Shown one piece after another: positions 46,914 through 58,383 of a stretch of 64,000 nucleotides of DNA (positions are counted from its first letter, which is position 1; every line of letters begins with the position of its first letter). The notes below the pieces were generated by a model. That model was given only the letters and a program-made list of their open reading frames with translations, made no database searches and was not told the origin of the DNA. The stretch comes from Bryum argenteum (taxonomy: Eukaryota; Streptophyta; Bryopsida; Bryales; Bryaceae), in the NCBI GenBank assembly GCA_037043015.1, contig CM073327.1:16226727-16290726 (forward strand), written 5' to 3'. The position numbers and the translations under genes are program-made.

Positions 46914-49200
46914 TGAATATGAATCAATCAAATCAATACTTTAGTGCATAAATACTTTGTGTATGAGTTCTCAATATCCTCGTGAAAGGTTGAGATGAAA
47001 TTGTCATTATTCCGTGTTTTAAAGGTTTGCGTCCATATGAAGGTAAAAAGTTCAACTGTGGAGAATCTACGGACACCAAACTTACATGATTTTATTATGT
47101 TCATTACAATACTACTCCCTTTGGTTGGGATAATATTTTTCATCTTTTAGATGGTAACCTATAAAGGCATGAGGGATAGCCTCTTTCTTTTGAACATGGT
47201 TTTGAATTTCTGAACATTTCTCTTTCTTTTTCCACAAAGTTAAAAGAGTTTAAGATGTGAGAGCTTCCAATAGCATGCTCTTTAGGGTCATTCACTTATT
47301 TTTGTTGTCATATGGTTTGATCTTAGAAAATAAATGTATTGTGTTAGATCACAGGATTTGGGCGTTGACCAAAGCAAGTAGCAACTAAATTCAAACTTTG
47401 AGGTGTAATTTAAGTGTCTTTTGGTTATCAAAAAACTATATAAAATTAAAAAAAAAAAAACAAACAAAGGTTGATGTAGAGTACACGTTGATAGCACTTT
47501 CTATATTTTGAATTTAACATATCAATTATCGATGAATTTGCAAACCAATGGTGCATGAGATTACTTTACAACGCTGGTGATTAATTTGGTGAACAAAATC
47601 AAAAATTGGAATTAAATGGTCATGGCTAAAAAACATAATGTTCTCCACCATCAAAACATACTTTTTTTTTTGCTTTCAAAGAAGAATATGTAATGGCAAC
47701 TTTGCATCCCACTTGTGAATACCAAATAACAATACCCATAAAGCCATAAGAAACCTTTCTCAAGAGGAAATTCAAGACAAAACTTCTTTCAAATGTGAAC
47801 AAAGAGCCTAGAAAAGTTTAGCTTGAGCTTGATCACATAATGAAGCCAATTTCTCAAAGTGAGACCAAACCTAGCTCAAGCTAGCTCATACGAGCTAAAA
47901 CTTCTATAAGGTATTGATGAAATTTCCCATAGCTCCCCCAAGCCCACAAGAGATTAGTTTATATCATGCGGAAGAGCTTGTTGTGAAAAGAGTAAGGAGT
48001 GTACGTGAGTGTAAAGATTAAGTTTTAAAACCTTGAGAAAAAAATTTAAGTATAGAATGGGGGCTTGAGCTAGGTTTGACGGAAAATAGTTCAAGTTCCT
48101 AATACTCCCCCAAATTTACGATGTATGCTCTGCGATGGCTAACCCTTACTCACCTTGTCCTACGCTTGTCTTGTTCAGCTGATTTTAGAACTTTAAGTAG
48201 ATACAAAGTCACGGATAATTGAAGCATACACAAAACCATTTCCACATATTTTTGGACCAATCAAAGATGATTGAATTTTATTTTTGTTGTTGAGCTCATT
48301 TAAAAAATAAACACACACAAAGGTGCAAAAAAGTCTAGGCATGTCCTATACCAAAACTACATAAAACTCCGAGATTTACATATTCCCCTTTACCAAGGCA
48401 ACCTCAGTTCTCACGGATCTCCCCTTTCCCAAGGCAACCTCCTCTCACAAACAAAAGAAGGGGGTGTTGTGCGCCAAAAAGGCGCCACACGGACCCCTCG
48501 TACAAACAAAACAAATGAGTAGCAGAAGCAATCGGAAAGCAAGACCTCCTCCTCGGTCGCTACTTTTCAGGCTTTAGCAGCAGTTAGTTCAACTCTCACT
48601 CCCTCCGCCCTTCTCCCTTCTCAATTCTCACCGCCATCACTCCGCCCCCGATCCGCTTGTTAGGATAGATCACTAAGCAGGTTTGAGTTCTTCTCTTTTA
48701 TTTGTTTTTGAGGATGCGAACAGATCCGGATGTTATGCGGCCGCCGCAATGAGGGAGGAGTTGTTGTGAGTGAGTTGACGAGCAAGCAGCGATGGCGCTG
48801 TTCTACAACAACGGCAGCAATAACAACCTCAGTCCGTTGCCCTTACAGCAACCTCGTCGGAAGGAGCCCCTCGGTCGCCGAAACTCCTCCTCTGCCCGTC
48901 GTCGTCCTACTTACCTTTTACTCCTGCTCGTTGGAGGTACTACTCAGACGATCCCTCGCTTACCAAGCTCAGCTCTTGCCATTATTCCTACCAATTTGTT
49001 ATGAATGCGGAGTTTTTGAGGGTCGAAGTTGCGGTAATTGACTTTGAATTCTCAAAATCTGCTGTAGTATCATTAAATGTAGGGCAGATCTGATGAAGGC
49101 GAATTCGCTTTTGGTGCAGGGCTTGTATTACTGGCAGGGTTCGTGGGATTAGTATGGCATCCCAATCCCTCACTACACGCGGTGAGTATCCTAGGGTTTT
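46914..49200. repeat. Tandem segmental duplication, downstream unit (contains live GAUT exons 1-2)
   Basis: Second copy of the roughly 2.25-kb unit. It supplies the promoter region, exon 1 and exon 2 of the GAUT gene. Sequence similarity to the first unit ends just past the exon 2 donor, at CCTAGGGTTTT near 49200. Confidence 0.85.
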
Positions 49201-51860
49201 TTGAGCTCCCATTCAACTCAACTGTCATAGACCTCACTGTATTGGTATCTTTCAAAAATTCCTTCCGGAGTTTTTTGGAGTCAGACATGTCTGTCATGTG
49301 ATCGAGGTAGGAACTAGTTGAATGTGCTAAATGTTTCTCAGAGCGCTTTGGAGATGACATGTCTCGGTAGGAACTAGTTAAACCTTCACTTTGAAAGGGT
49401 TGTATAAGCGAGAGAAGGATAGGTCAGGTCCTCTTTTGATTTCGAAGTGAGTAATTTCAAGCGGGAGTTTGACGTGGTTGCAGCCGGTGAGTACGACTTT
49501 ATTAGCTGGAGCGAAGAAGGACATGGACGTGAGCTTGGACTCACTAGCTCGCCAACTTAGTGATCAAATGACGCTCTGTAAATCGTACGCGGTCATCGCC
49601 AAGGAGAACAACAATCTGCAACTGGCGTGGCATTTGAGTGCACAGATTCGTGCCGGTCAACAACTACTCTCGCAGGCTGCCACTCAAGGCGCTCCGGTTG
49701 CGTGGGATGAGGCCGAACCTATCATGCGTGAGATGTCGAGGCTCATCTTTGAAGCCAAAGAGCTTCACTATGACAGTGCCACCATGCTCATGAAACTTAA
49801 AGCCGAAATGCAGGCAAGCAAACCTTACTTCCCTTAATCGTCTCTCTAACTTAGGGTGACCGATCTGTGAGTTCACTTCCTTCACTGACTACGTAATCAG
49901 AGAGCGCTTTTACAAACAGCTGAATCATCTACTGGAAGTAGCAATCGATATCAATCGTTAGTATAACTCTTGCTTATTGAAGATTTCCGTAGTGTAACTA
50001 ATTGAAACGGCAGCGCAAAGTAAGTTAGCACCTAACACTGACTACACAGATTCAGCAATTATCATGAATCAATTTCGTAGGTAGCAATCAATCAGTGAAA
50101 GAGTGTACTATTTGAAAGTTGAGCTTTAACATATTCAAAACTATGGTGGATGACTGATCAGAAACGCAGGGTAAGTTTTTACTGATCAGAGAGTGATTTT
50201 ACTAACATAGTCGATCAAATTTGTAGGTAGCAATTAACACCATAGGTTAGTCTAGTTAACTTGATAATTGAAGGTCGCTGAAGATGAGAGTGTCACTTGG
50301 ATCTTTTGCTTTCTGCTTTATATCATGAAGGAGGTATGTAATTTTTCATGGACCTTGTCAGTCTTTGGTTTCTGAGTAACTACTTCTTGTCAAAGATCCG
50401 GTGGCAATCGAAGGTCACTGAAGTGTATGAGTAGATGAGTTCTTGTCGGTAGTAGAGAGGTTGTCAGTAGAGATCGCTTGTTGTTATGCAATTTTTATGG
50501 AGTTTGTCAATCGTAAGTGCATGGTGTTTGAAGTTATCAGAAGCTTAAATGGTTTTTAAGAAAGTCTTCTAACGTTTTTCGAAATGGTTTGATGATTTTG
50601 CCAGGCTTTGGAGGAGATGGCGAACACGGCAGCAACGCAAAGTGCAACATTCGGGCAGCTAGCAGCAGAGGCTGTACCCAAGAGTCTGCATTGCTTAAGC
50701 TTAAGGTTAGCAACGAAGTGGGCAACGGACGAGAGCTTGAGAGAGCAAGCTGCAGCATTTCAACGAAGAATAGCACCGAAACTGGTCGACACGAGCTTGT
50801 TGCACTTTTGTGTGTTCTCCGACAACGTCCTGGGTGCATCCGTGGTGATCAATTCAACTATCATGAATGCCAATGACCCTGAGGCTCTTGTTTTTCATGT
50901 TGTTACGGATGCTGTGAACGAAGGCTCTATGAATGCATGGTTCGCTGCGAATGACTTCAAAGGAGTGGCGATTGAGATCAAGTGCGTCGAGAGCTTCACT
51001 TGGTTGAATGCCTCCTACGTTCCTGTGCTTAAGCAGCTTCAAGACGCGGAGACGAAGAGCTACTACTTTCGATCTGGTAGTGGCAACCAAGACTCCCAGA
51101 AGACTGCCCTCAAGTTCAGGAACCCCAAGTACTTGTCCATGCTCAATCACCTCCGGTTTTACATCCCGGAAGTTTACCCTGCTCTCAAAAAGGTACTCAC
51201 TTCACCCTTTTTGTCGATGTTCATGTTGCACGTACATCTCCAACATGTTTGCGTTGAACACTTACATACTCTTCATGTTGATGTTTATATTTATGTTCTG
51301 TTTCCCGATGTTGCTTGCAGGTGGTGTTTCTGGACGATGATGTGGTGGTGCAACGGGATCTCTCCGAGCTTTTCACGTTAGATCTCCACGACAACGTGAA
51401 CGGAGCAGTGGAGACGTGCTTGGAGAGCTTCCACCGCTTTCACAAGTACTTGAACTTCACGCACCCGAAGATCAAAGCCCACTTCGACCCAGACGCATGC
51501 GGGTGGGCGTTCGGGATGAACGTGTTCGATCTGGTGAAGTGGAGGGAGAAGAACGTGACAGCCAGGTACCATTACTGGCAAGAGCAGAACGTGGACAGGA
51601 CGCTGTGGAAGCTGGGCACTCTGCCGGCAGGCCTGTTGGCATTCTACGGTCTCACGGAGCCACTGGACAGATGGTGGCACATCTTAGGACTAGGCTACGA
51701 CGCCAACATCGATGCGTCCTCCATCGAGAATGGCGCCGTTGTACATTACAACGGCAACATGAAGCCGTGGCTCAAACTCGCCATGAGTCGCTACAAGCCC
51801 GTGTGGGAGCGATATGTCGATTACCAGAATTTTTACTTGCAGCAGTGTAACTTCCATTAG
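48792..51860 (+). CDS. GAUT: GAUT-type galacturonosyltransferase (GT8), five exons
   Basis: Exons 48792-48936, 49120-49181, 49484-49813, 50605-51192 and 51321-51860 join in frame to 554 residues. An Arg-rich cytosolic tail (RRKEPLGRRNSSSARRR) precedes one hydrophobic span (YLLLLLVGGLVLLAGFVGLVW), the type II anchor of a Golgi enzyme. A stem region follows, then the GT8 domain with the metal-binding DDD at 380-382 (VVFLDDDVVV) and the HYNGNMKPW motif at 517-525. GAUT enzymes add galacturonic acid from UDP-GalA to pectin (homogalacturonan) or xylan primers. Which GAUT clade it belongs to cannot be fixed here. Intron 3 begins with GC (CAG/GCAAGC), a GC-AG intron; the other introns are GT-AG. The first two exons lie in a tandemly duplicated segment. 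Confidence 0.92.
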
Positions 51861-53672
51861 ACCAGCTAATTCTCATTCTTTACACCAGCACTTTGTGGGG
51901 GAGCAGGTGTGTTGCAGTGCTTCGCTGCGAAACCCAAACGACTTTTGAAGGATTAGTGAAAGCGCTAAATTTTGTGTAGAATGTTGAGAGTCCATGGCTC
52001 AAGCAATGTCAGCACTTCGGCCTGTCATTGTTAGTTTGTGAATCAAAGCAATGATTATCACTACTTTGAAGAACTCGATCTTGCTTACGTTTTGTGGTTT
52101 GACCTTGCTCAGTGGTTGAGAGTTAACTCTTCAGTGCAGGGTTTATGTTTCTGGTTTTTCAACAGGTATTCGAAGGACTTCTTCACAACACGAGTTGGGG
52201 GATTGTCGATTATGAGGTACATATTTCTTAGTCAACCGAGTTTTAAGTTCTGAATTTCAGTTCGGAGACTTACACGATTGATCCAACAATGCTGCTGCTT
52301 TTTCGATGTTTCATCTATGGACGTTGGTATCCATTTTACCTTCTGTAACAAGTCATAGCCTTCTTATCCCTTCATCGGTAATCATCAAATACAAATTGGT
52401 GATTGATTAGTTAACTAATGGAAGTGGTTAACGAATAAGTAACCGTTTTAACAGTAACAGATTCATGTGGCTTGTTCATATGAAGCTCCACCAGCGTCTT
52501 CCTATGATCCCACCGAGGACCCTTTTCCAGGATTTCAATACTACATGCAATACTCGCTTTGCTTGATACTCCCAGTTTGAATTTAATTATGGGCGTAACA
52601 TATTGTGCAGATAGATAGAATCTAACTTCGAACAACGAGCCGAATGCTCCATGCAGATGCTAATTCAGATTGGTTTTTCAAACCTTCATGAATGCTTGGA
52701 TCGGTCTGCAACCGACAAATAAAACAGGTGTTGTATCAACAAGCATAGATTGATTCCTTGCATATATGTGTTCAAACTTACAGCGGATTTGAAATACCTC
52801 GAAGTCATTCATTCTTTTCTTCTAAATTCTGGTACCTCCCGAGAATCGAAATTGAACCCTTTTACGAAGGATCCTGGAGAGAAGTAATTGAACAATCCAA
52901 GTGTTGATGCTGCGACTTCAGTGTTTCTATAATGATTCACTCCTTTATTGATGGAGCTTTTTATCTGTGGATGCTTTTGTTTACATGCGTATGAGAAAAT
53001 CTAGAGAATCCTTGTTGAGCAAACCTTCTTAACTTCAGTATCCGTGTGAGAGTTGACTCCACTTTTGAATATGTATATATGGATGGTAGATTTCGATCTT
53101 TACAGAACGAGTAGAGTGTTGAACACTTTGATATGTAAAACAAAAAGATTGCAAATGTATCGGTTGTTCCTCCAGTGTCTGTATTATGGTTCACTCCACT
53201 TGTAGATACGAATGAGTTTAAACTTTGTAGACGTCATAGATTAGAATGTTGAGCATCTCTTCCTCAAACGGAGTGCCTAAACATTGTGAGCTTCTTAATC
53301 GGTTGCTACTTCAGTGTCTTTATGATGTTTTACTCTACTTGTAGTTACTTCTTCTATGAATGAATATAGACTTGTAGACGATACATACAGTGTTGAGCAT
53401 CTTCATCTCAAAGGAATTGCTTGAGTTTGCGAGCTTCGTCTTCATCAGTTGCTACTTCAGTGTCTTTTATTATAGTTTACTCCACTTGTAGGTAGTTTCT
53501 TATACAATGAATACAGACTTTACTCTTGTATAATATAAGAATGTTGGAGATCTCCATGGTAAACGGTATGCCTGACTTTGTATCGTGTGCTTCTGAAAAA
53601 TCAGTACTGACACCCTGAGTCTCTGATCCAGCTTTCTTCGGCAATGTCCATCGCAGGGCTGATCAAGTCTGA
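51861..53672. other. 3' flank of GAUT and repeat-bearing spacer
   Basis: No gene recognised from 51861 to 53672 apart from the decayed tandem repeat at 52900-53600. Confidence 0.5.
52900..53600. repeat. Diverged tandem repeat, about five units of 120-147 bp
   Basis: The phrase CTTCAGTGT (or close variants) followed by TACTCCACTT-like sequence recurs near 52913, 53034, 53171, 53307 and 53454. Each unit also carries a GTTGAGCATCT-type block. Similarity is clear to the eye but far from perfect. Confidence 0.65.
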
Positions 53673-54056
53673 ATGGCGACTGTGGGGTGGACGACAATGA
53701 GGTTGGTGTGGAATCAGTTCACACCACCATGGCTGTGCGATGGTCTGGTGCTGGGAGCAGCAGTAGCGACGATCTCATCCACTTGTGCACTTGCTTTTGC
53801 TTCGGCGTTGATGCGTTTAAACAACAACAACAACCCCAAGATGATGGTGGTGAGTAAATTCTACTACAATGCGTGCCCTGAGTGCAATGCCCTGCGCTTG
53901 TTCAACAACAACAACAACCTGCCCAACACAGCAGGATACAGCTCGACGTTGCTGGAGTTTTCCATGGACTCGCTCCTCACTGAGACTGTCATGTCGTTCA
54001 CCATCTCCTTCATCATTGTCACGTTTGCATTGCTTCTGGTTCGTGAAATGAGATAA
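53673..54056 (+). CDS. Hypothetical small membrane protein with asparagine runs
   Basis: An intronless frame of 127 residues, ATG 53673 to TAA. Two hydrophobic spans are visible (LVLGAAVATISSTCALAFAS and VMSFTISFIIVTFALLLV). Between them are two runs of five Asn (RLNNNNN, LFNNNNN) and the paired cysteines CPEC. I do not recognise a family. Codon use is richer in GC than the flanks. Decayed copies of its 3' end follow at about 54140 and 54270, which suggests a locally duplicating gene. It may be a single exon of something larger, since TCGCAG at 53650-53656 could be an acceptor. Confidence 0.45.
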   Translation: MATVGWTTMRLVWNQFTPPWLCDGLVLGAAVATISSTCALAFASALMRLNNNNNPKMMVVSKFYYNACPECNALRLFNNNNNLPNTAGYSSTLLEFSMDSLLTETVMSFTISFIIVTFALLLVREMR

Positions 54057-55926
54057 CCCTTTTCATGTCATCTTTCTGAAAAGTCTCTCAAAACTGGTGT
54101 CAGAGGTTGTATTCTTTCTCTGATTATGGAGATTTTGTTCACTGTCTCCTTCATTATTGTCAAATTTGCATGGGACTATTGGAATGTTGTATGCTGAAAT
54201 TTAAATGTTCTGTGCTTGAAAAGTCTCTTAAGAATTTTACCCATGGAGTTCCTCTTCATGTTGTTGATTATCTCCTTTAGGATTGTATCACATTTGCATT
54301 GTGTCTCGTTTATGTTAAGATAGATTCTTTTCATGTTTTTATTGGCATGGTACACGTGATGATTACTGGGTTTGGAGATTTGTGAGACAATACTAAACCC
54401 CAAGATTGGTCGGAGTCGGAGGATGTGGGAGGATTTAGAAGGTTTATGATTGTTAATTAGTTGAAGTGGCAATAATATTTTGAAGTCATTGAGGAACAGG
54501 AGTGAGTTTCTTCAAATTTGGAAGCATGAGCAAAGCTCTTTGAAAGTGCAATTCAATTTCGTGAGAGTTATATATACAAAATTGGTTGGAGTGTCAAAGA
54601 AATTTATGAAGGTTAAGAGATTGTTGAAAGAGGAGAATGACGAAGTGAAAACCACAAGGATGATGTTGAAGTGATAACCACAAGGATGATGTTGATGACG
54701 GGAAGTGAGAAGTAGGAGCTAACTCATTGTGCAATTTGAAAAGAACCTCAGTCCCATGTGTTATTAACGAAACATTGTATATAAGTTTTGTGTTAAACAA
54801 TATGGCACCATAGCCACCAAATTCTATTCAAGGTTAACAAAGTATTTGTACACTTCACGTGATTTGTAAAAGTGTAGAGAAGTACTCACATTCAAAGATC
54901 TGACCTCTAAGAAGTGAACTGCTTTGATGTTAGACTAAAAATTAGACCAATTAACCAAGACAAAATGCAAACACCATAGTGAGCTGAAACTTCTCCATTT
55001 TCAATTTTACCCATATGTATACAATGGCACATCAAATTTTGTATTCACCTCATCGTGCTAGAAGTTTTTGAACTTCATGGATTCCAAAATTACACTAGTA
55101 CCAATAAATAAATCATGAAAGGATAAAATTGGCTAATCAAATGGGATTGCAAAAGTAGAACATGCCCCATGTTGTACAACTCAAAAGTAGAAGCTCCTTG
55201 CAAAAATATGCAAGCCATTATTTCAAACCAATTTTGTTTATTATGAAATTTTCACATATCAATCGAGACTTGACATGTTATACAACCCAACATATTTCAT
55301 TAAAAACATACCCCGGATAAAGACGTTAAGGTGTAAAAAGTCAAATTGACTTTTGAGTACATTTTTAAGGGATACAATGGAGATGGTGCCCACTTGACAA
55401 CATGTCTACATTCCTTAGAAGCAACACCAATTGGTGAGGTGACGTTTGTTATTTTACAAGTGTTTTTTTACATACGTTAAATTGCATTAATTTAATGGGG
55501 TGAGCTTATATTAAGCCATGACCTTGATAATGGAGCCAATTGAATGTTTTTGTACGAAGTTGAGGATTTTCAATTTGAACCCCCCAAACCTGTTATTAGA
55601 AATTTTTATTCAAAACTCGGACCTCTCTGACTCTATGATAGAATCTATTCTCAATTCGGATGTTGCTGCAGTTAAATCGTATGTTGCCGCATTTGAATTC
55701 GTATGTTGCCGCATCTAAACGCGGATTTTGCCACATTTTCTAGTAGTGTTACCGCAACATTTCTCAGCATTCAGACAGTTTGAGATGCCTACAGATTGTG
55801 ATTGATACGCTGATTCTATATAAGTATCAGTCGGGACGCTTCTTTTTCCGTGCCGTTGCAATTTAGCCGCAAGTAACGATCGAGAGTAATTGCAGGTGTT
55901 GCATTAGTGGCCGAGGAGGACTGAAG
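54057..55926. other. AT-rich spacer
   Basis: The first 270 bp carry two decayed copies of the preceding gene's end (CTCCTTCATTATTGTC at 54144; CTCCTTTAGGATTGTA at 54271). CCACAAGGATGATGTTGA occurs twice near 54652 and 54676. The rest shows no feature except the element end at 55660-55748. Confidence 0.5.
55660..55748. mobile_element. Right end of a CACTA-type short element
   Basis: Ends TTTTCTAGTAGTG at 55748, as at 19316 and 35434. Just inside are three copies of a motif like GTATGTTGCCGCATTTGAAT. The left end was not identified. Confidence 0.5.
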
Positions 55927-56088
55927 ATGATTTTCCCAAAAAAGAGCTACAATCTGCTCTTCGCGCTATGTTACACAATCTCCAGCGTAATTGAACATTG
56001 TTACGTCAACGTCGAGGACGACTTGCCATGGCTCCTTTTTCTAGAAATGATACATCTGCTACTCCAGATAGCGATCGATCATCTGTGA
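55927..56088 (+). CDS. Hypothetical 53-residue peptide, membrane type
   Basis: ATG 55927 to TGA 56088. The peptide has the hydrophobic stretches YNLLFALCYTISSVI and WLLFLEMIHLLLQIAI around the acidic block NVEDDLPW. It resembles the frame at 56690-56842 around DVEDLP, and the sequences downstream of both also correspond (TTGTCAAAGAATTTTGAAC and TTGTTAAAGAACTGTGAAC). Function unknown. Short length makes the coding call uncertain. Confidence 0.3.
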   Translation: MIFPKKSYNLLFALCYTISSVIEHCYVNVEDDLPWLLFLEMIHLLLQIAIDHL

Positions 56089-56359
56089 TACACTGATTCC
56101 TTATTTGCTTAGTTTAGCACGTGATTGATTTCGTCGATCTTGAATTTCTAGTTGTCAAAGAATTTTGAACGAGGAAGTGCCCCGTTGGCAATTGAGAGCT
56201 CATTAAGTAAACCAAGGTGAGGATACTAAAGTGTCTGCCTTAAGTGTAAGGAGATTCGCGATCGATTGATACTCCTTTGTTTCGCAGTAGTGGCCTTGGA
56301 AGAAATGGATATGTGCCTCATAAGCACGAGTTTCTTTCTGCTGATCACGATGTGTCTCA

Positions 56360-56482
56360 CATTCTCATATTGTTATTATGAGCTTTTAGTACAACATATC
56401 CATTCTCGTAATGTTATTATGAGCTTTTAGTACAACATATCCATTCTCATATTGTTATTATGAGCTTTTAGTACAACATATC
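56360..56482. repeat. 41-bp tandem repeat, three copies
   Basis: Units at 56360, 56401 and 56442, each containing GTTATTATGAGCTTTTAGTA and ending ACAACATATC. The copies are nearly identical, so the array is young. Confidence 0.9.
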
Positions 56483-56689
56483 CGGTAGCGAGTTGTACAT
56501 GTAGCGGTAGAATTTTCTTGTGTGTGCAATTAACTACAGACGAGTGAGATCTCAGACGAGTTTCATAGTTTAGGGAATAGAGAAAGCGCAGTGATCGAAG
56601 GAACGTCATTGTCACCTCATCCAAGATTCTTTTAAGATTTGAAAAGAAACGAGCTCACGCAATACTATTTTCAGCTCTAGCTTTATCGG

Positions 56690-56842
56690 ATGGATCCTAG
56701 GATGGTCGAACAACTCTTGAGGATCGATCTTGACGACGTGGAAGACTTGCCATGCATTTGTGTTTGTGTTATCTTTACGCTGATGCTCTTCACGATTTGG
56801 ATCATCGTTTTCGTCCTAGTAAGTGTCTCTAAGTTGTTTTAG
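56690..56842 (+). CDS. Hypothetical 50-residue peptide with one transmembrane span
   Basis: ATG 56690 to TAG 56842. An acidic N-terminus (RIDLDDVEDLP) precedes a single strongly hydrophobic span (IFTLMLFTIWIIVFVL). A good donor sequence (CTA/GTAAGT) lies near its end, so it could be the first exon of a longer gene. It looks like a tandem relative of 55927-56088. I know no family for it. Confidence 0.35.
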   Translation: MDPRMVEQLLRIDLDDVEDLPCICVCVIFTLMLFTIWIIVFVLVSVSKLF

Positions 56843-58009
56843 TTCGGATTCGTTCTTGACTCTCTTTTGTTAAAGAACTGTGAACGGTGAAGTCTCTCTA
56901 AAGTCCCAGCCAGAAATCAGAAGCATAGTAAATGCAAATAGAGAGCATTGAGGACACGGGAGGGAGGATACTCTCTGTCTGCCCTCGGCTGTGGATGGTT
57001 GGAAATACTCTCAAGCTTTAGGTCATGTAGATTCGAAAAGTGTTCAGCTACAGCAGATCCAATTACAAGATCCTAGTTTCCTCTTGGAGATCATGACTTA
57101 TACCTTCGGGGTCAACTTAGAAGTGTTCTTTGTCTACACGGGAATTTTGATCCATTTGCTACTACGGTAGTAATCTGTAGCCCCTGGGTTTTCTTCTCTA
57201 ATGTAGTCATCCGTCTTCCAGTTATAGGCCTCAGTAGCCTGAATAGTGTTAAGTTTTCCGAATAGTGTAAAGTTTTCCGTAGATATTGTTTATTACTGCA
57301 CCAATGATCGAAGGGTTTGAACGATGAAGTGCCGATAAACACTCTACAACCAGACAGAGACATCTCACAACAGAGTAAAGGGGCAATTCCACTCTCATAG
57401 TAACAGCGGATCAGCGAATTGTACCAATTCTCTCAAGAACTGGAGATCAAGCGGTCACCTGCATCAGAATGAGGATAGGAATACAAATGTATGAACAAAA
57501 GCATTGTGTTCTCTTGAAACTGTCGGTGTAGATATAAATCTTATGTCCAAACCCCATAGATCGGTCTAGAAGTACCTTCGAGAACAGTGATTGCAGTTGA
57601 CTCTTTCTCATTTTACTGTTTCTAACAAGCACGTATAAATAGTCTCTATGATCTTCGGATTCTGAACTCACCTTGATTGAATTATCCATGCACAGTACTG
57701 TACGAACTGCACTCAACGTAATGGAGAGCGAAAATGACAATGGAGGCTGTGGAGTACACCCTGAATACAATACTCAGCCTGGACAGCTTACTCAATTCTT
57801 ATAGAAAGAGGTGCCGTACTTTAACATATGAACGTTGTACGCCCTCTATTATCTCAACTGTAACTCGAATCCTATATCTCTGAGCATGTCCACATGCACA
57901 AGTTGTCGTTCGATCAGATTGAATGAAGATGATCACTGTGTAGTGTTTGAAACAAATACGTTCTCTCATGGCTTTATCCGATAGTAATTAAGCCTTCTGT
58001 CGTAGGTGT
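56843..58009. other. Spacer up to the copia element
   Basis: No gene recognised. The last five bases (58005-58009, GGTGT) are the target duplication of the copia element. Confidence 0.5.
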
Positions 58010-58262
58010 TGTTGTTGCTGTAACTGCCAAAGCGACTAACTTAGAAAAAGTTGTCTCGGCAGTCACTAGGAAAAGCTGTCTCGGCAGTCAGTTAGAAACA
58101 GTATCCGCAGTAACTAGTCGAATAGTCATTCCTATTAAAAAAGTACAGAGTGGCATACTCTAGCTAATCCCAGCATGGTGGGGCCTCGGCCATGGGTATA
58201 TAAGGATTAGCTAGCCTCACTTTGAAATCATCTGTTTCTGTCTAATATATCGATTCTCTACA
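58010..58262 (+). repeat. 5' LTR of the copia element
   Basis: Begins TGTTGTTGCTG, ends CTCTACA. Contains a doubled block CTGTCTCGGCAGTCA (first copy altered) and a TATA box at 58197-58204. Confidence 0.95.
58197..58204 (+). promoter_or_regulatory. LTR TATA box
   Basis: TATATAAG, 58 bp before the LTR end; the same sequence is at 63220-63227 in the 3' LTR. It is the likely promoter of the genomic transcript. Confidence 0.7.
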
Positions 58263-58274
58263 TGGTATCAGAGC
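58263..58274 (+). promoter_or_regulatory. Primer-binding site (initiator Met tRNA)
   Basis: TGGTATCAGAGC directly follows the 5' LTR, the usual copia primer-binding site complementary to the 3' end of initiator methionine tRNA. Confidence 0.9.
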
Positions 58275-58383
58275 CCGGTTGTAAGAGTCCAGCTTGCTTC
58301 ACTATCACAGAATAGTCCAAGGAGCTGCAGTGTTTAGACAGTAGAAATTGTTCAAGTGGTGAGAGAGTCTAGAGCAGGTTGAG

